Below, in pieces: positions 51,452-61,021 of a stretch of DNA of 64,000 bases. Every line of letters starts with the position of its first letter. Position 1 is the first letter of the stretch. The position numbers and the translations under genes were made by a program. The notes beneath the pieces were generated by a model that worked only from the letters and a program-made list of their open reading frames with translations, was not told where the DNA came from and did no database searches. This DNA comes from Agelas oroides (Eukaryota > Porifera > Demospongiae > Agelasida > Agelasidae). The stretch covers positions 1 through 64,000 of the forward strand of contig OX422194.1 in assembly GCA_949130485.1 (NCBI GenBank). The letters run 5' to 3'.

Positions 51452-52140
51452 CTAGTTGTACGATTGTCCGGGCTGTCTCAGTTCACTTGTAAGCAAGAAT
51501 GCCCCCTTCATTTCTTCACTGCTGCCCTGCACTCGAACCTCGGCTGTCTGGTCTGTGGTAGTCCCAACCCCTAGCTGCTGACTCCAGGAGACAAAGTTGC
51601 CTCGGAGAGACTGGAGTATTGCACGGGGGACCACAGGTGTCTCTTTTAAATGTGGAGCTGCAAGTGAGAAGATAGGCAACCATCCATCACACACAGCAGT
51701 TTGTAGCCTGCCCCTCCCATCCAGCCATTCTGAAGGCTTCCCTCACTTCTTCTCAGTCACTGGAGCTCATCACAACCCTCTTTCCTGGCAGTAGGCTGCT
51801 GCCTGATCCAGCGGGTGAGGGAAGGTGGGTTACACCCCACAGCTGTCGTCCTGTCCAGCCACCTTCTCCCTGTCTCCAGACGGGCTGATTGCCCATCACA
51901 CACATTAGCTCTGTCCGAGGCCCTGGCTTTGATCCATACATGCATTGCCACAAGCAGTCATCACCACCGGCTCTCCTGATCTGACATCAAACACACCAAC
52001 CAGCACACTGCAGCCCCTGTCTTAAGATGCCACATGGGAGGGGCTCCACTGCATGAATCATCTTCGATGTGTACCATCGGCACAGGAGACAGGGTTGTGT
52101 GGTGTTCAATACCCTCTACCGTCCATACCTCAGCCACACC
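51452..52140 (-). CDS. Possible small gene, not recognised
   Basis: The best-supported part is a last exon at 51452-51661: acceptor TTCTCACTTGCAG, then 69 residues including PVVPRAILQSLRGNFVSWSQ and a stop. Upstream on the same strand are protein-like segments: about 51950-52010, VLVGVFDVRSGEPVVMTACG, following a CTGCAG acceptor; and about 52020-52130, EVWTVEGIEHHTTLSPVPMV. They lie in different frames, so several introns would be needed, and I could not assemble them. The position fits a minus-strand gene between the convergent PPIB and the divergent NDUFB7. I do not recognise the protein. It could also be two unrelated remnants. Confidence 0.35.
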
Positions 52141-52244
52141 CTATAATAATTTGTTGAGATTAGCATGAAGTCTCGTTCCCAGACTAGATTGAGTACGAGA
52201 CCAAAGGAGAGGCCAGTTCAAAGTTCAAAAAAACGAGTTGGCTG

Positions 52245-52709
52245 ATGGCTGTTCCATTCAAAAGAGGTGAGCTAATGGGAGGACCGAGTGGTAGCTACGA
52301 GTGAGGTACCGCTCCTCCTTCTCTGTTCAGAGATGCAGGTCACCCAGGAGGAGCTAGCTGAGGCAAAAGTTCCCCTGAACCTCCGGGACTACTGTGCTCA
52401 TCTCTTCATTCCTCTTGCCAAGTGCCGCAAGGACAACTACTACCTCCCCTGGAAGTGCAAGGCAGAGAAACATGCATGGGACGAGTGCGAGTTCCAGGAG
52501 TGAGCACAAATAGTCTCGGAAGCCACACCCTTCACAGAGAGAGGGTTAGCGAAGGGTGTGGCTTGCAAGACTGTGAGCACAGCTCGCATTTCTTCGCTCA
52601 ATTTTTGACTCTCATGATCACAGCCAACATCATTCACACTGTCCCGTTCTCCTGCAGCTATCTTGACAGAGTTCGCCAGAAAAGAAGGAACCAGTTAGGG
52701 GAAGACTAA
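52245..52709 (+). CDS. NDUFB7: Complex I subunit B18, 3 exons
   Basis: Accessory subunit of mitochondrial NADH:ubiquinone oxidoreductase, located on the intermembrane-space side. Exons 52245-52266, 52331-52499 and 52658-52709 encode 80 aa. Start MAVPFKREMQVTQEELAEAK matches the family N-terminal helix region. The CHCH fold is clear: DYCAHLFIPLAKC and CKAEKHAWDEC are twin CX9C motifs, imported by the MIA40 route in this family. The tail YLDRVRQKRRNQLGED is much shorter than in vertebrates (about 137 aa). The first exon codes for only seven residues, so its ATG is inferred from frame continuity. Confidence 0.88.
52520..52564. repeat. 14-bp perfect inverted repeat in NDUFB7 intron 2
   Basis: AAGCCACACCCTTC (52520-52533) and GAAGGGTGTGGCTT (52551-52564) are exact complements with a 17-base loop. 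It is flanked by TAGTCTCG and GCAAGACT, again the foldback motif group. Confidence 0.8.
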
Positions 52710-52745
52710 CCATCCACTCACAAGTACAGTTGTATCAAACTTGTA

Positions 52746-54174
52746 TCACTTGTCACAAGATTTAGTTCTGATGCCTAAAGAGTTTTGAATGTCCTTTACA
52801 TGGGATGGACTCTTGGGAATTGCTCCTCTTCCAAACACACTTCTGTCCATCTGGGAACAGGCCTTGACCAGGGTAGCTCGTGCCTGCCTCTTGTTTGCCT
52901 CCTTGAACACTGACTGTGTCCGTATCTCCACCCTTTTCCTCTTACGGTCTTCTCGCGAGCTACCAGCAGCAAACACCACCCCTCTTGCCACCTTCACATC
53001 CTCCTCTCTCTCTTTCACCAGAGGAACAGAAACTCCAGTGCGCTCCTGCACCTTGCGATCCTGATCAGCCTCTGCTTTCAACCTAGACTTCTCATCCTGA
53101 TGGGTGGGTGTGTTGTGATTCTAGCGCATGATTGATGTTTCTGTTCGCAACAGGATAACTTACTCGAAAAGTCTTCCTCAGCACTTGGTTGAGGGTGTAG
53201 TCATCCCTCCTCTCCTCCTGCAAGGCCTAGTACAGAGAGGGTGTAGCTGACATGCTTGATAGCCAAGACCTGTCCTGTGACTTACTATGATCCGTGCAAT
53301 CCGGGGAGCCCCCTCTTTGGCTTTCTCCTGGTCCTGTGCACTGTGCTCCAGGCGATACATTGGGTCTGAGGCAAGTCGCTGTGCCTCAGAAGGTCCCTCT
53401 ACTGCTACCGTCTCTCCATCCTTGTGCTCCCACTTTTCATTCTTGCGTGAGGCCCCACTCACCACCACATAGTCCATATTCTAAGAGGGCAGCCACACAC
53501 ACATCACTGACACAATGGAAGTACACACACATACACTGGTACACTTACCTTGGGGTCAGTCTGTATCTCAAAGTGACTGTCACACAGGTGACACTTCATT
53601 CGGAACTTGAAGATGGGTGTGGAGTAATAGTTGCCCACTTTGCTCTTTTCTGCATTGTAGCGTACACCCATACCCACATGTGACCCGCAGCCATTGCACC
53701 AGATATTGTAGGGAAGCTCAAACCTGAGTCATAGCATATCGAACACACTATGTACAGTGGGTTCGTACAGAAGATGGGGAGCAGCCTACCTCACGATAAC
53801 AATGCCCTGGTCTAGTTTCCTGGCTCGGTCCCGCAAAGGGTGGGAACCACGAAACTTGTTGATAGATCCCTGGGAGGGGAAGATGTGATTGTGATGCAGC
53901 CATTCACTTAATTCCAGACTGTAACAATGCTCAGAAAAAAAGGGCTCTTGGGAAGAATGGTGCATGATAGGGGCATATGACAGATATCAACTTGTGTATG
54001 GCCCACAAGTTGGCCATGTACCTGATCTGGTGTCCATGCTGGTGGATAGTACTTGTTGACTGCCTTTCTTTCCGCCTAAAAGGAAGATACCAACAGATTA
54101 GAAGCACCTTGCTATCGCTGTGGCGCCATGGTAGCACTGTGGCGCCATGGTAGCACTGTGGTGGAACTTACCAT
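52746..54174 (-). CDS. YJU2B: YJU2B / CCDC130-type splicing factor, 7 exons
   Basis: CWC16-family protein, a spliceosome-associated factor related to Yju2. Exons: 54172-54174, 54022-54075, 53790-53869, 53549-53723, 53286-53480, 53164-53226 and 52746-53096, 306 aa. Exon 1 codes only for the start Met (ATG followed by GTAAGT). Marks: AERKAVNKYYPPAWTPDQGS; HPLRDRARKLDQGIVIVRFE; LPYNIWCNGCGSHVGMGVRY with the first CxxC; GNYYSTPIFKFRMKCHLC with the second CxxC, completing a zinc site; FEIQTDPKNMDYVVVSGASR. The second half is charged and helical, with a basic stretch (REDRKRKRVEIRT). Its promoter is shared with the PHOSPHO2-like gene (86 bp between start codons). Confidence 0.93.
54117..54162. repeat. 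19-bp tandem repeat in YJU2B intron 1
   Basis: CTGTGGCGCCATGGTAGCA is repeated about 2.3 times just inside intron 1, within 12 bp of the start-codon exon. Confidence 0.8.
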
Positions 54175-54260
54175 GTTCTGCTGAGTCAGCAAACAATAGT
54201 TGTCTCTAATTAGAGCGCAGCATCTCTAATTAGAGCGCACTACAGACACACGTCTCCGTG
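54175..54260. promoter_or_regulatory. 86-bp divergent promoter with MARE and paired TAATTA palindromes
   Basis: Between the YJU2B start (minus) and the PHOSPHO2-like start (plus). It contains TGCTGAGTCAGCA at 54179-54191, an exact 13-bp palindrome identical to the consensus Maf recognition element and containing the AP-1 site TGAGTCA. Two copies of CTCTAATTAGAG (54204-54215 and 54224-54235), each a 12-bp palindrome, sit 20 bp apart inside a direct repeat TCTCTAATTAGAGCGCA. TAATTA is a homeodomain-type core. The assignment to factors rests on motif identity only. Confidence 0.6.
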
Positions 54261-54995
54261 ATGGCGAGGACGCTGTTCGTGTTTGATTTCGACCACACTC
54301 TTGTGGATGACAACACAGACACGTGGGTGATGAAACTGCGGCCAGACTTGGGCCTGGAGAAGAGGCTGAGAGAAATGAGGAGACAGTTTTCCTGCTGGAC
54401 TGACCTCATGGACCATGTATTTGCCGAGCTCCACGAGGCAGGGTGTGGGAGGGAGGAGGTGCTGGAACACATGGGAAGGTTGAATGTATATGATCAGGCC
54501 CTGCTGGCTTTTAGAGCAGTTGGAGAGTGTGTTTGTGCAGACGCCATCATTGTTTCAGACTCAAACTCCGTGTTCATAGACCGTATTCTTCAGCGGTGTG
54601 GTGTGGAGGGCATCCCGAAAGAGATCCTCACTAATCCAGCCTACTTTGACAGCAGCGGGAGGCTGCATGTGCAGTGGTTCCACAGCCATTGCTGTCCAAC
54701 ATGCAGTACCTCGCCAAACATGTGCAAGGGTACAATACTAAATGATTTCCTGAGCAGGCAACATGAGCCGTATGGCTGTGTGGTGTATGTGGGTGATGGC
54801 CGGGGGGACTACTGTCCCTGTGTGAAGATGACCGACAGAGACACTGTTGTTTGTAGGAAAGGCTACTCACTTGCAACGATGATTGCCAATGCGCCAACTG
54901 CTGTACCTGCATCAGTGCACACGGTCAACTTCACTCATTCACTGGGAGACTTTCTTGTTGGTCACTGTCTACAGCAAGACACTAAACCCAGCTGA
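54261..54995 (+). CDS. PHOSPHO2: PHOSPHO-family HAD phosphatase (PHOSPHO2-like)
   Basis: Single-exon gene, 244 aa. HAD-family phosphatase; relatives hydrolyse pyridoxal 5'-phosphate (PHOSPHO2) or phosphoethanolamine/phosphocholine (PHOSPHO1). Motif I is LFVFDFDHTLVDDNTDTW (nucleophile Asp and DxD). Motif II is IIVSDSNSVFIDRIL. Motif IV is VVYVGDGRGDYCPC. Cys-rich HCCPTCSTSPNMCK matches the family cap region. Overall it looks closer to PHOSPHO2, but substrate cannot be set from sequence. The start is ATG 54261; the preceding in-frame GTG is not used. A 52-bp piece of this coding sequence (54441-54492) recurs inverted in a UBE3C intron 1.6 kb away. Confidence 0.88.
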   Translation: MARTLFVFDFDHTLVDDNTDTWVMKLRPDLGLEKRLREMRRQFSCWTDLMDHVFAELHEAGCGREEVLEHMGRLNVYDQALLAFRAVGECVCADAIIVSDSNSVFIDRILQRCGVEGIPKEILTNPAYFDSSGRLHVQWFHSHCCPTCSTSPNMCKGTILNDFLSRQHEPYGCVVYVGDGRGDYCPCVKMTDRDTVVCRKGYSLATMIANAPTAVPASVHTVNFTHSLGDFLVGHCLQQDTKPS

Positions 54996-55121
54996 ATGTA
55001 TTGCACACTGTATAATGTATGCACTGCATTTATGCACGCCATTGACATATTCTACGTGCACATACCAGTAATTTGAGGGGTGTGGCCAGTGCACTATTTG
55101 GAGCGAGACTAAGGGACGGTC

Positions 55122-55564
55122 ATGCCCGGGCACGATCCTAGGCGTCCTGAGCGTGTTCAGCGCTACCAGCCGGGCAAGCAGACGGATGTAGGATCGCCTG
55201 CCGAACACGTCAATGCACTGGGTATGGTGTGCAGCCTGCTGGGGCTGCTGATGAGGGTGAGGGTTACTTTGCGAGACTACAATCCATAGAGCCTGAAGAA
55301 CTTCATTTCTCCCCACTATGCACAGCTGAAGTGGGCAGCATGGATTGGTGTCTATTGTTCTCTGGTGTATCTGGCCAACAGTCGTGCTGCAGATGACAAG
55401 AAACAGATGCTTAGCCTCTTCATGTAAGAAATCATCAGCTGTGCTGGTACGTTGAGACCTTCTTGAGTGTTCCTTGTACCTTCACTGCATGCAGGCTGGC
55501 CACCTCTTCACTGGTAATGGTCTACATGCAAAACCCTGCCCCCATGAGCCTTGGGTTTGGATAG
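55122..55564 (+). CDS. WDR83OS: PAT complex subunit Asterix, 3 exons
   Basis: Small ER membrane protein; with CCDC47 it forms the PAT chaperone that shields polar residues of transmembrane segments during insertion. Exons 55122-55256, 55326-55423 and 55495-55564 give 100 aa (usual length about 105). Marks: HDPRRPERVQRYQPGKQ; NALGMVCSLLGLLMRLKWAA; WIGVYCSLVYLANSRAADDK; KQMLSLFMLATSSLVMVYMQ; NPAPM near the end. It has three hydrophobic segments. It is too split for simple ORF finding. It sits 126 bp after the PHOSPHO2-like stop in the same direction and converges on UBE3C, with 224 bp between stops. Confidence 0.9.
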
Positions 55565-55788
55565 CAGTGGACATGAACACATTGCAGACAGAATGTATGT
55601 CATGAGTAACATGAAACAGCTTGACAGCTGTACACACATAACAAGTGACAGCTAGGCCCCTAATATCCTCGTCACAAGGATATACAAAATGTACACAATT
55701 CAGGGAGGTTGCTGGTAAAATCAATTTTACCATAAATCTACACATGCTGTGAATGGCATTCTATCAAGTCACCATGTGGTGCAGTTTT

Positions 55789-58700
55789 TCAACTAAGCTC
55801 AAAGCCTGCTCCAGAGGAAATGGCATATAGCAGTTTGCTTCGCATGCTCTCTCTATCTGGGAACATGGGCAGCTTAAGAAGGTTCATGCATGTGGAGGCA
55901 CTCGGCAGCCGCTGCTCTCTCCCCCCGGACATCACACAGAAAGGAGGATAGAGCTCTTTGAAGCCCAGCAAGGGTGGACGGCTGCAGCTTGTGACAAACT
56001 TGAGGAGGAGACAGCGTTCTTGCTCTGAGAACCCCTCTATCACACTCCAGAACATCTGTATACACTCGTGCTCTGCAGTGTACTCTCCTGTAGGATAGGA
56101 GAAAGTCACATATACAGTCAACCTTCCCATGTGTTCCAGCACCTCCTCCCTCCCACACCCACAGCTCCCTCTGACACAGTTTACCTGAGTAGGTGGTGTT
56201 CTGGCGCAGGTCATGAACATCAATGGGCACCTCTGCCCCTGAAATGAGGACCTGAAGCTCTGCTTGGCTGAACAGTCGCAGCCACGCTAGTGGGACCACC
56301 CGACTCAGACCCTCCCGGAATGCAGCAAACTGCTGCTGCAGCTGCACATTCAGTTTATAGTGGGCCACGAGGTGGATGTACTCAATGCAGTTAGTCTGTG
56401 TCACAGGTATATCCACCCCTCCTGGTTTTAGCACCACCACCTCGTGTTCGCGTGTGTGAAACAGGCAGAGGATAAGATCACGGCACACAGGAGCTCGACA
56501 ATTGTGTTTAGCAAACCTTGCTCTGACCGTACTCATTGTTGACGACAGTAAAGTTGAGGGTTAGCTCCTCAATATCTCCGTCATAATGCTTCAGGGACAA
56601 CAGGTGTCTGGAGAGCGGGGAGAGCATAGAACACTTCACAGGTATAACAAGGGCACCACAGTGGTGTCCTAAACTACCTGTACAGCTCAGGGTCGAGGGA
56701 GGCAAGGTGGTGTGCCCCGACCATTCCTCTGCCCCTGTCTGTTAGCTTGCAGAGGAAGAAACCAGCAAATGGCAGCTCCACTAACTGCCCCTCATACAAG
56801 GCCTGGAAGGAAGAGAGAAAGAAGCAAACCTCACACACTCTGGGAGTGACACAGCCACATGCCTTGCTACCCACCTTGCCCAGCATGCCCCCCAGGAACT
56901 GATAGTGGATGGCAGAGTCTTCATGGAACAACTGAGCCTATGAGGGAGGGAGGGAGGGAGGGAGGGAGGGAAAGAAAGGGTGTCGTACTGCATACTACCA
57001 TCACTGGAGTCACCAACCTGTGGGTTGGGGTAGAGCAAGCCGTCCTGAGTGGTCGTGAAGTAGCCATGGTTCGGGTCAAACCCTGTCTTCAATAGCTCAC
57101 TGAGGAACTCACGAAACACACCTCCGCCATCAATCCCAGGCTCATCCAGCCCCTGGGCATTCACCAGGTTTACTCTCAGCTTCTGGCGCAAGTCTGGAGG
57201 GCAGTATGATACATACCTAACACACCATCACACATCTGCATCTGCCAGCACTCGCACACAACATACTTGCGCCTCGTGCAAGCTCAGAGAAGGCATCTTG
57301 GTAGATGTGGTTACGTCGGGCTGTCACATGGAGACCTGGGCCCAGGAGGAAGTCCTGAAGATGGCCCTGCACAATCTTTTTGTCGTGTGCCACCAGCTGG
57401 TGGAAGAACTGCAGGGCAGAATGAGCAACGTCAGAGACCATTTGACAGACCCTCTGAGATGTTTGGTACCTTGACTCTCTCAATGAAGGGGAAGAGAAAA
57501 GGTGCAGTCTGGAGCAGCTCAGCCTGCCTCACGACTGCTGCTGAGGCTGGAAGAGGGGAGGACTCCTCTGGAGAAACAGAGCAAGGGACACCGTAACACC
57601 AACAGTTGAGTCAAGTAGCTCATTGCAATGTGCCCCTACCCTCACTGCTCTCCATGAACAGCTCAGGAGGAATCTGCTGCATGTGTAGGGCCTCCCAGTG
57701 GCCAAGGGAACAGAACGGTCGGCGGCAGTCACGCTCATACAGGGCACACAGTAGTCGATGAATGTACTGTAGAAACAGTGTCACAGACCATGAAAACAAT
57801 TCTATATGCAGCAGCGCCCTCCACTCACCTGTTTGAGGCAGTTCCAGTCGAGTGAGGTTGGTTGGGTGCTTGGCAGTCTCAGTGATCGCTGCAAGTGCAG
57901 ACTCACAAACACATCTCTCAAAACCCGAACCATGGCTGCCAGCTGCGGCAGGGAGAAGGGCATGAAACTGCCTGTAGAAGACAAACACACATCAGCTAGC
58001 CACATGTCTGGTCTGCAAGATTATCCACAGCATGGCGTACCTTTCATCTCATGATAGAACTCGGCATCATGCAGTGTTGAGAGGTAGAGCGTGAACAATA
58101 AGCAAAATGTTGTCAGCTGTTCCACTAGCATCATCCCAGCATGGGGAGGAAGGGAACCACCTCGAGCCAGCTGCTGCAAGCAAGACATTGGTTCTCTGTA
58201 AGAGAACATAACTCCAGTTGAGCTCACACACAAGGTTGCCAGCAGAACACATGCGTAACAAGTCCTCACCCAAAGCTGCGTGAAGTGTTCATTCCTTCCA
58301 CACCTGCCCACAAGGGAGGAAGGAGTCGAGGAGAGAGGGCAAGGTGGCGGAAAAGCCTGCTCCTCTGAGGCACCTGGGCACTGCCTCCAAGACTAGCCAG
58401 CTGGTAGCACACTGCACACAGAGACCCCAGCACACCCCCATATACCTCCCTACATGAACACAAGCAACTTGTGTACACCACCGTATGATATCCAGTATGA
58501 GTGGCTTACCTCTCCTGTCTGAGTCGGTTTGGCAGGTATTCTCCGGTGACTCCAGAAAGACAGCACGCCAGCAGTTCATCATCAGAACCAAGGGGATCTG
58601 GCTCTCCCTCCACCTCCATTGTCCAGCTCTGCTCTTCTTCCTCCTCACCCTTTCCTGATGTTATACGGTCCCTGGGAGCGTGGTTCAACAGTACTGCCAG

Positions 58701-60793
58701 CAGACATAGGTATTGTGAGAGGGAGGTCGGAGACAAGGAACCTGGGGGAAGATGACAGGGTGAGAGGAGGCAGGAGTTGGGGGGGGGGGGGGGGGGGGGT
58801 AAGGACACAACGTGCTTGAAACTGAGTCAGCTTGCTTTTGTTCCTCACCTAGCTTCGGGTTGACCAGTTGTGTTATGGAGTATAAAAGTTGCAAGGAAGG
58901 TGGGAGGCCACCAGTGGGCAGTACATCAGAGAGGTACGCCAACAGCGGTGTGAGGGGGAAGTCGAAGGTCATGAGATGGGGCAGCACTAAGTAGCACACA
59001 TGAGGAGTTAGCTGTGGACAGAAAATCTCAGAGGCAAGTGCCACATGGAGCCTGGAGGGAAGGGAAGCATCAATACTGTGACAGAGAGGTACTCACGACA
59101 CGAGACACTGTATCATGTGATCTGAACAGTTTCTCAGTCCCTCAATTGCTACACTCCAGGACAACTGACCACTACATTCAATGTGTATGAGTGGCTACCT
59201 CTTGTCAGACACACACTGTAGAGGTCGTGTGAGAAAATCAAGGAGGCTAGAGGTGAGGGGAAGGTGGGCAGGTCCAGGGGCCTCTGGAGGGGGCACCCTT
59301 TGCTCCAGCACGTCTCTCAGACAGCTGAAGTAACCTGGTGGATAAAGCTCAATTATTAAATCAATCGGATTTCCACTTCTCCTCTCTCCCTCTTTCTCAT
59401 CACGCTTCCTGTCAATCTCCTCTCCTCTCTTTGTATCTAGACAACAGCACTGCTATCTCCCCCAGGCTCCTTTGCCAAACTCCCTTCATCCTTATTCACA
59501 TCATTGAGGATCAAAAACCAAATTCCAGTGGTCATACTCTTAGTGGCTATCATGTCAGTCTTACCATTGCTGACCAGATGTGTGCAAAGATGAGTGCTGA
59601 CTGTGTGCCTGTGTGGAGGGGGGTAGTTAGATGGGTCCGTGAACACTTCTAGCAAGCGAAGTTGGGGGGCAAGGGGCTGGGAGAGGGAAAGGGAGCGAAG
59701 AGAGCGACAACAGTGCACAAGCACATGGCAAAGATGGAACAAGCAGATTGAGTTTGAGCACGCCTCGGAGGATAGGTCGTGACGATACTGCAGCCACTTC
59801 TGGCATAACCTCACCTGTGAGAGATGGGTGTGGGAAAGAGGGAGAGGAGGAAGGGGCAGGGAGGAAAGAGAAAGAGAGGGGAAGGGGATGAGGGGAAAAG
59901 GAGGAGGAGAGAAGAGGAGGATGAGAGCGGGAAAGATGAGGGGAGGAAGGAGGGGGGCTAACCAATCGGTGGTGATCGCTGTCTCGCTGGTAGAAGATGA
60001 GGAGGAGACGGGAGAGAGCAAGGACTCCAGAGGCCCCACCCCCCAGCTCACACTGACTATCAAACTCCAATCGGAGCCGACCATACTGCAGCAGAAACCA
60101 TTGTGTCACCAATGAGACTAGGAGAGAGGCATGCATGCATGCCACTCACGAGCTTCTGTCTGTGAACGTGGCCCCGGTAGTGTGCCTGAAGAGTCACTGC
60201 TGCATGTTGCTGCTGCCTCAGGAGCTGGGAAGCAATCACATACAGCTCATGGAATACAAGTTTGTATAGCACCTTCTTTACTCAATGTACATCCATCACT
60301 ATTTTCTCATCCATGCTTTTTTGGGACCCACTTCACTGGCCATTATTGCATATTTTATCGATCTTGCGCTCTGTACGTGTTGATCCTGCTGATTTTACTA
60401 CTCGGCGTACACTTTTTTGTGGTTGGTGAATAATGGTATAATGGTAATGGCCGCCCGCCCACACAAACTTTAGAGAAAGACCCTGATGAGAAACTAATAT
60501 GCAACAAAAAGTGACCTTAATAGATGTGGGCAAGATTTTCACTATGCTCAGGGTCTGCTGACCTAGTCTACTACCCCTCATGTTTACATTAGTGGCGCAC
60601 CTCCCTCTTCTCTCTCTCCTTGTGAGCTCTCTGCAGCAGCTTCCCCTTCTCCTCCTGTGCGAGAGAGTCAACCACTCTCACGACCATGCACGCCCACGAC
60701 ATACCATCAGTACGGTCCTACCTGTTTACTGGCGCCCCTGAGAGAGACCCGGGGCTTGGATCGATACTGCCCATCAAACATCGGAGAGAACAT
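55789..60793 (-). CDS. UBE3C: HECT E3 ubiquitin ligase UBE3C, about 20 exons
   Basis: Proteasome-associated E3 ligase. Exons from 5': 60722-60793, one ending 60654 (its 3' border near 60607 is uncertain), 60150-60224, 59963-60085, 59565-59814, 59199-59334, 58849-59051, 58510-58741, 58270-58449, 58041-58195, 57829-57971, 57640-57766, 57470-57567, 57267-57408, 57018-57193, 56875-56937, 56678-56802, 56517-56607, 56185-56440, 55789-56087; about 1000 aa. The N terminus [20 protein letters not shown] and the IQ-type helix [18 protein letters not shown] fit UBE3C. HECT N-lobe: [42 protein letters not shown]-lobe: [54 protein letters not shown] with the catalytic Cys; end AGFELS. The acidic insert EEEEEQSW near the middle looks lineage-specific. 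Intron 19 holds PHOSPHO2-derived DNA. Confidence 0.93.
56109..56160 (-). pseudogene. 52-bp inverted copy of PHOSPHO2-like coding DNA inside UBE3C intron 19
   Basis: Read on the minus strand, 56160-56109 matches 54441-54492 of the PHOSPHO2-like exon at 51 of 52 positions (one A/C difference). It covers the codons for [12 protein letters not shown]. It fills more than half of the 97-bp intron 56088-56184, between exons encoding QNTTYSG and EYTAEHE. The segment is native to the phosphatase frame, so the intron copy is the derived one. Confidence 0.9.
56941..56971. repeat. (GGGA)n run in UBE3C intron 15
   Basis: About seven GGGA units directly next to the exon 16 acceptor. On the coding strand they form the polypyrimidine tract. 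Confidence 0.8.
58779..58799. repeat. Poly-G run, 21 bases, in UBE3C intron 7
   Basis: An uninterrupted run of 21 G on the + strand (C on the coding strand) upstream of the exon 8 acceptor. The length may be uncertain because such runs are hard to sequence. Confidence 0.85.
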
Positions 60794-61021
60794 CGCTTTG
60801 TAAGACTCAGAACTCGCCTCTCCTCGTCAAGGACTTAGTTTAGTGCTGACTCTGCATACATCACCAACGATCAACTTTCGGATAATAGGATAGGAAAATT
60901 GAAACCAAAAAGACATCGAAGTTGAACTCAGAACTGACCCTGCCCGGCCCCTGCTTGCAGCATTGTGTACAGTTAGTGACCACCTTTTGATCCAGCGCGT
61001 GTATCGTGAAAGTCATCCAAC
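60794..61021. promoter_or_regulatory. Shared divergent promoter, UBE3C / POMGNT1
   Basis: 228 bp between the two start codons, which point away from each other. No TATA box is evident. Nothing more specific can be claimed from sequence. Confidence 0.5.
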
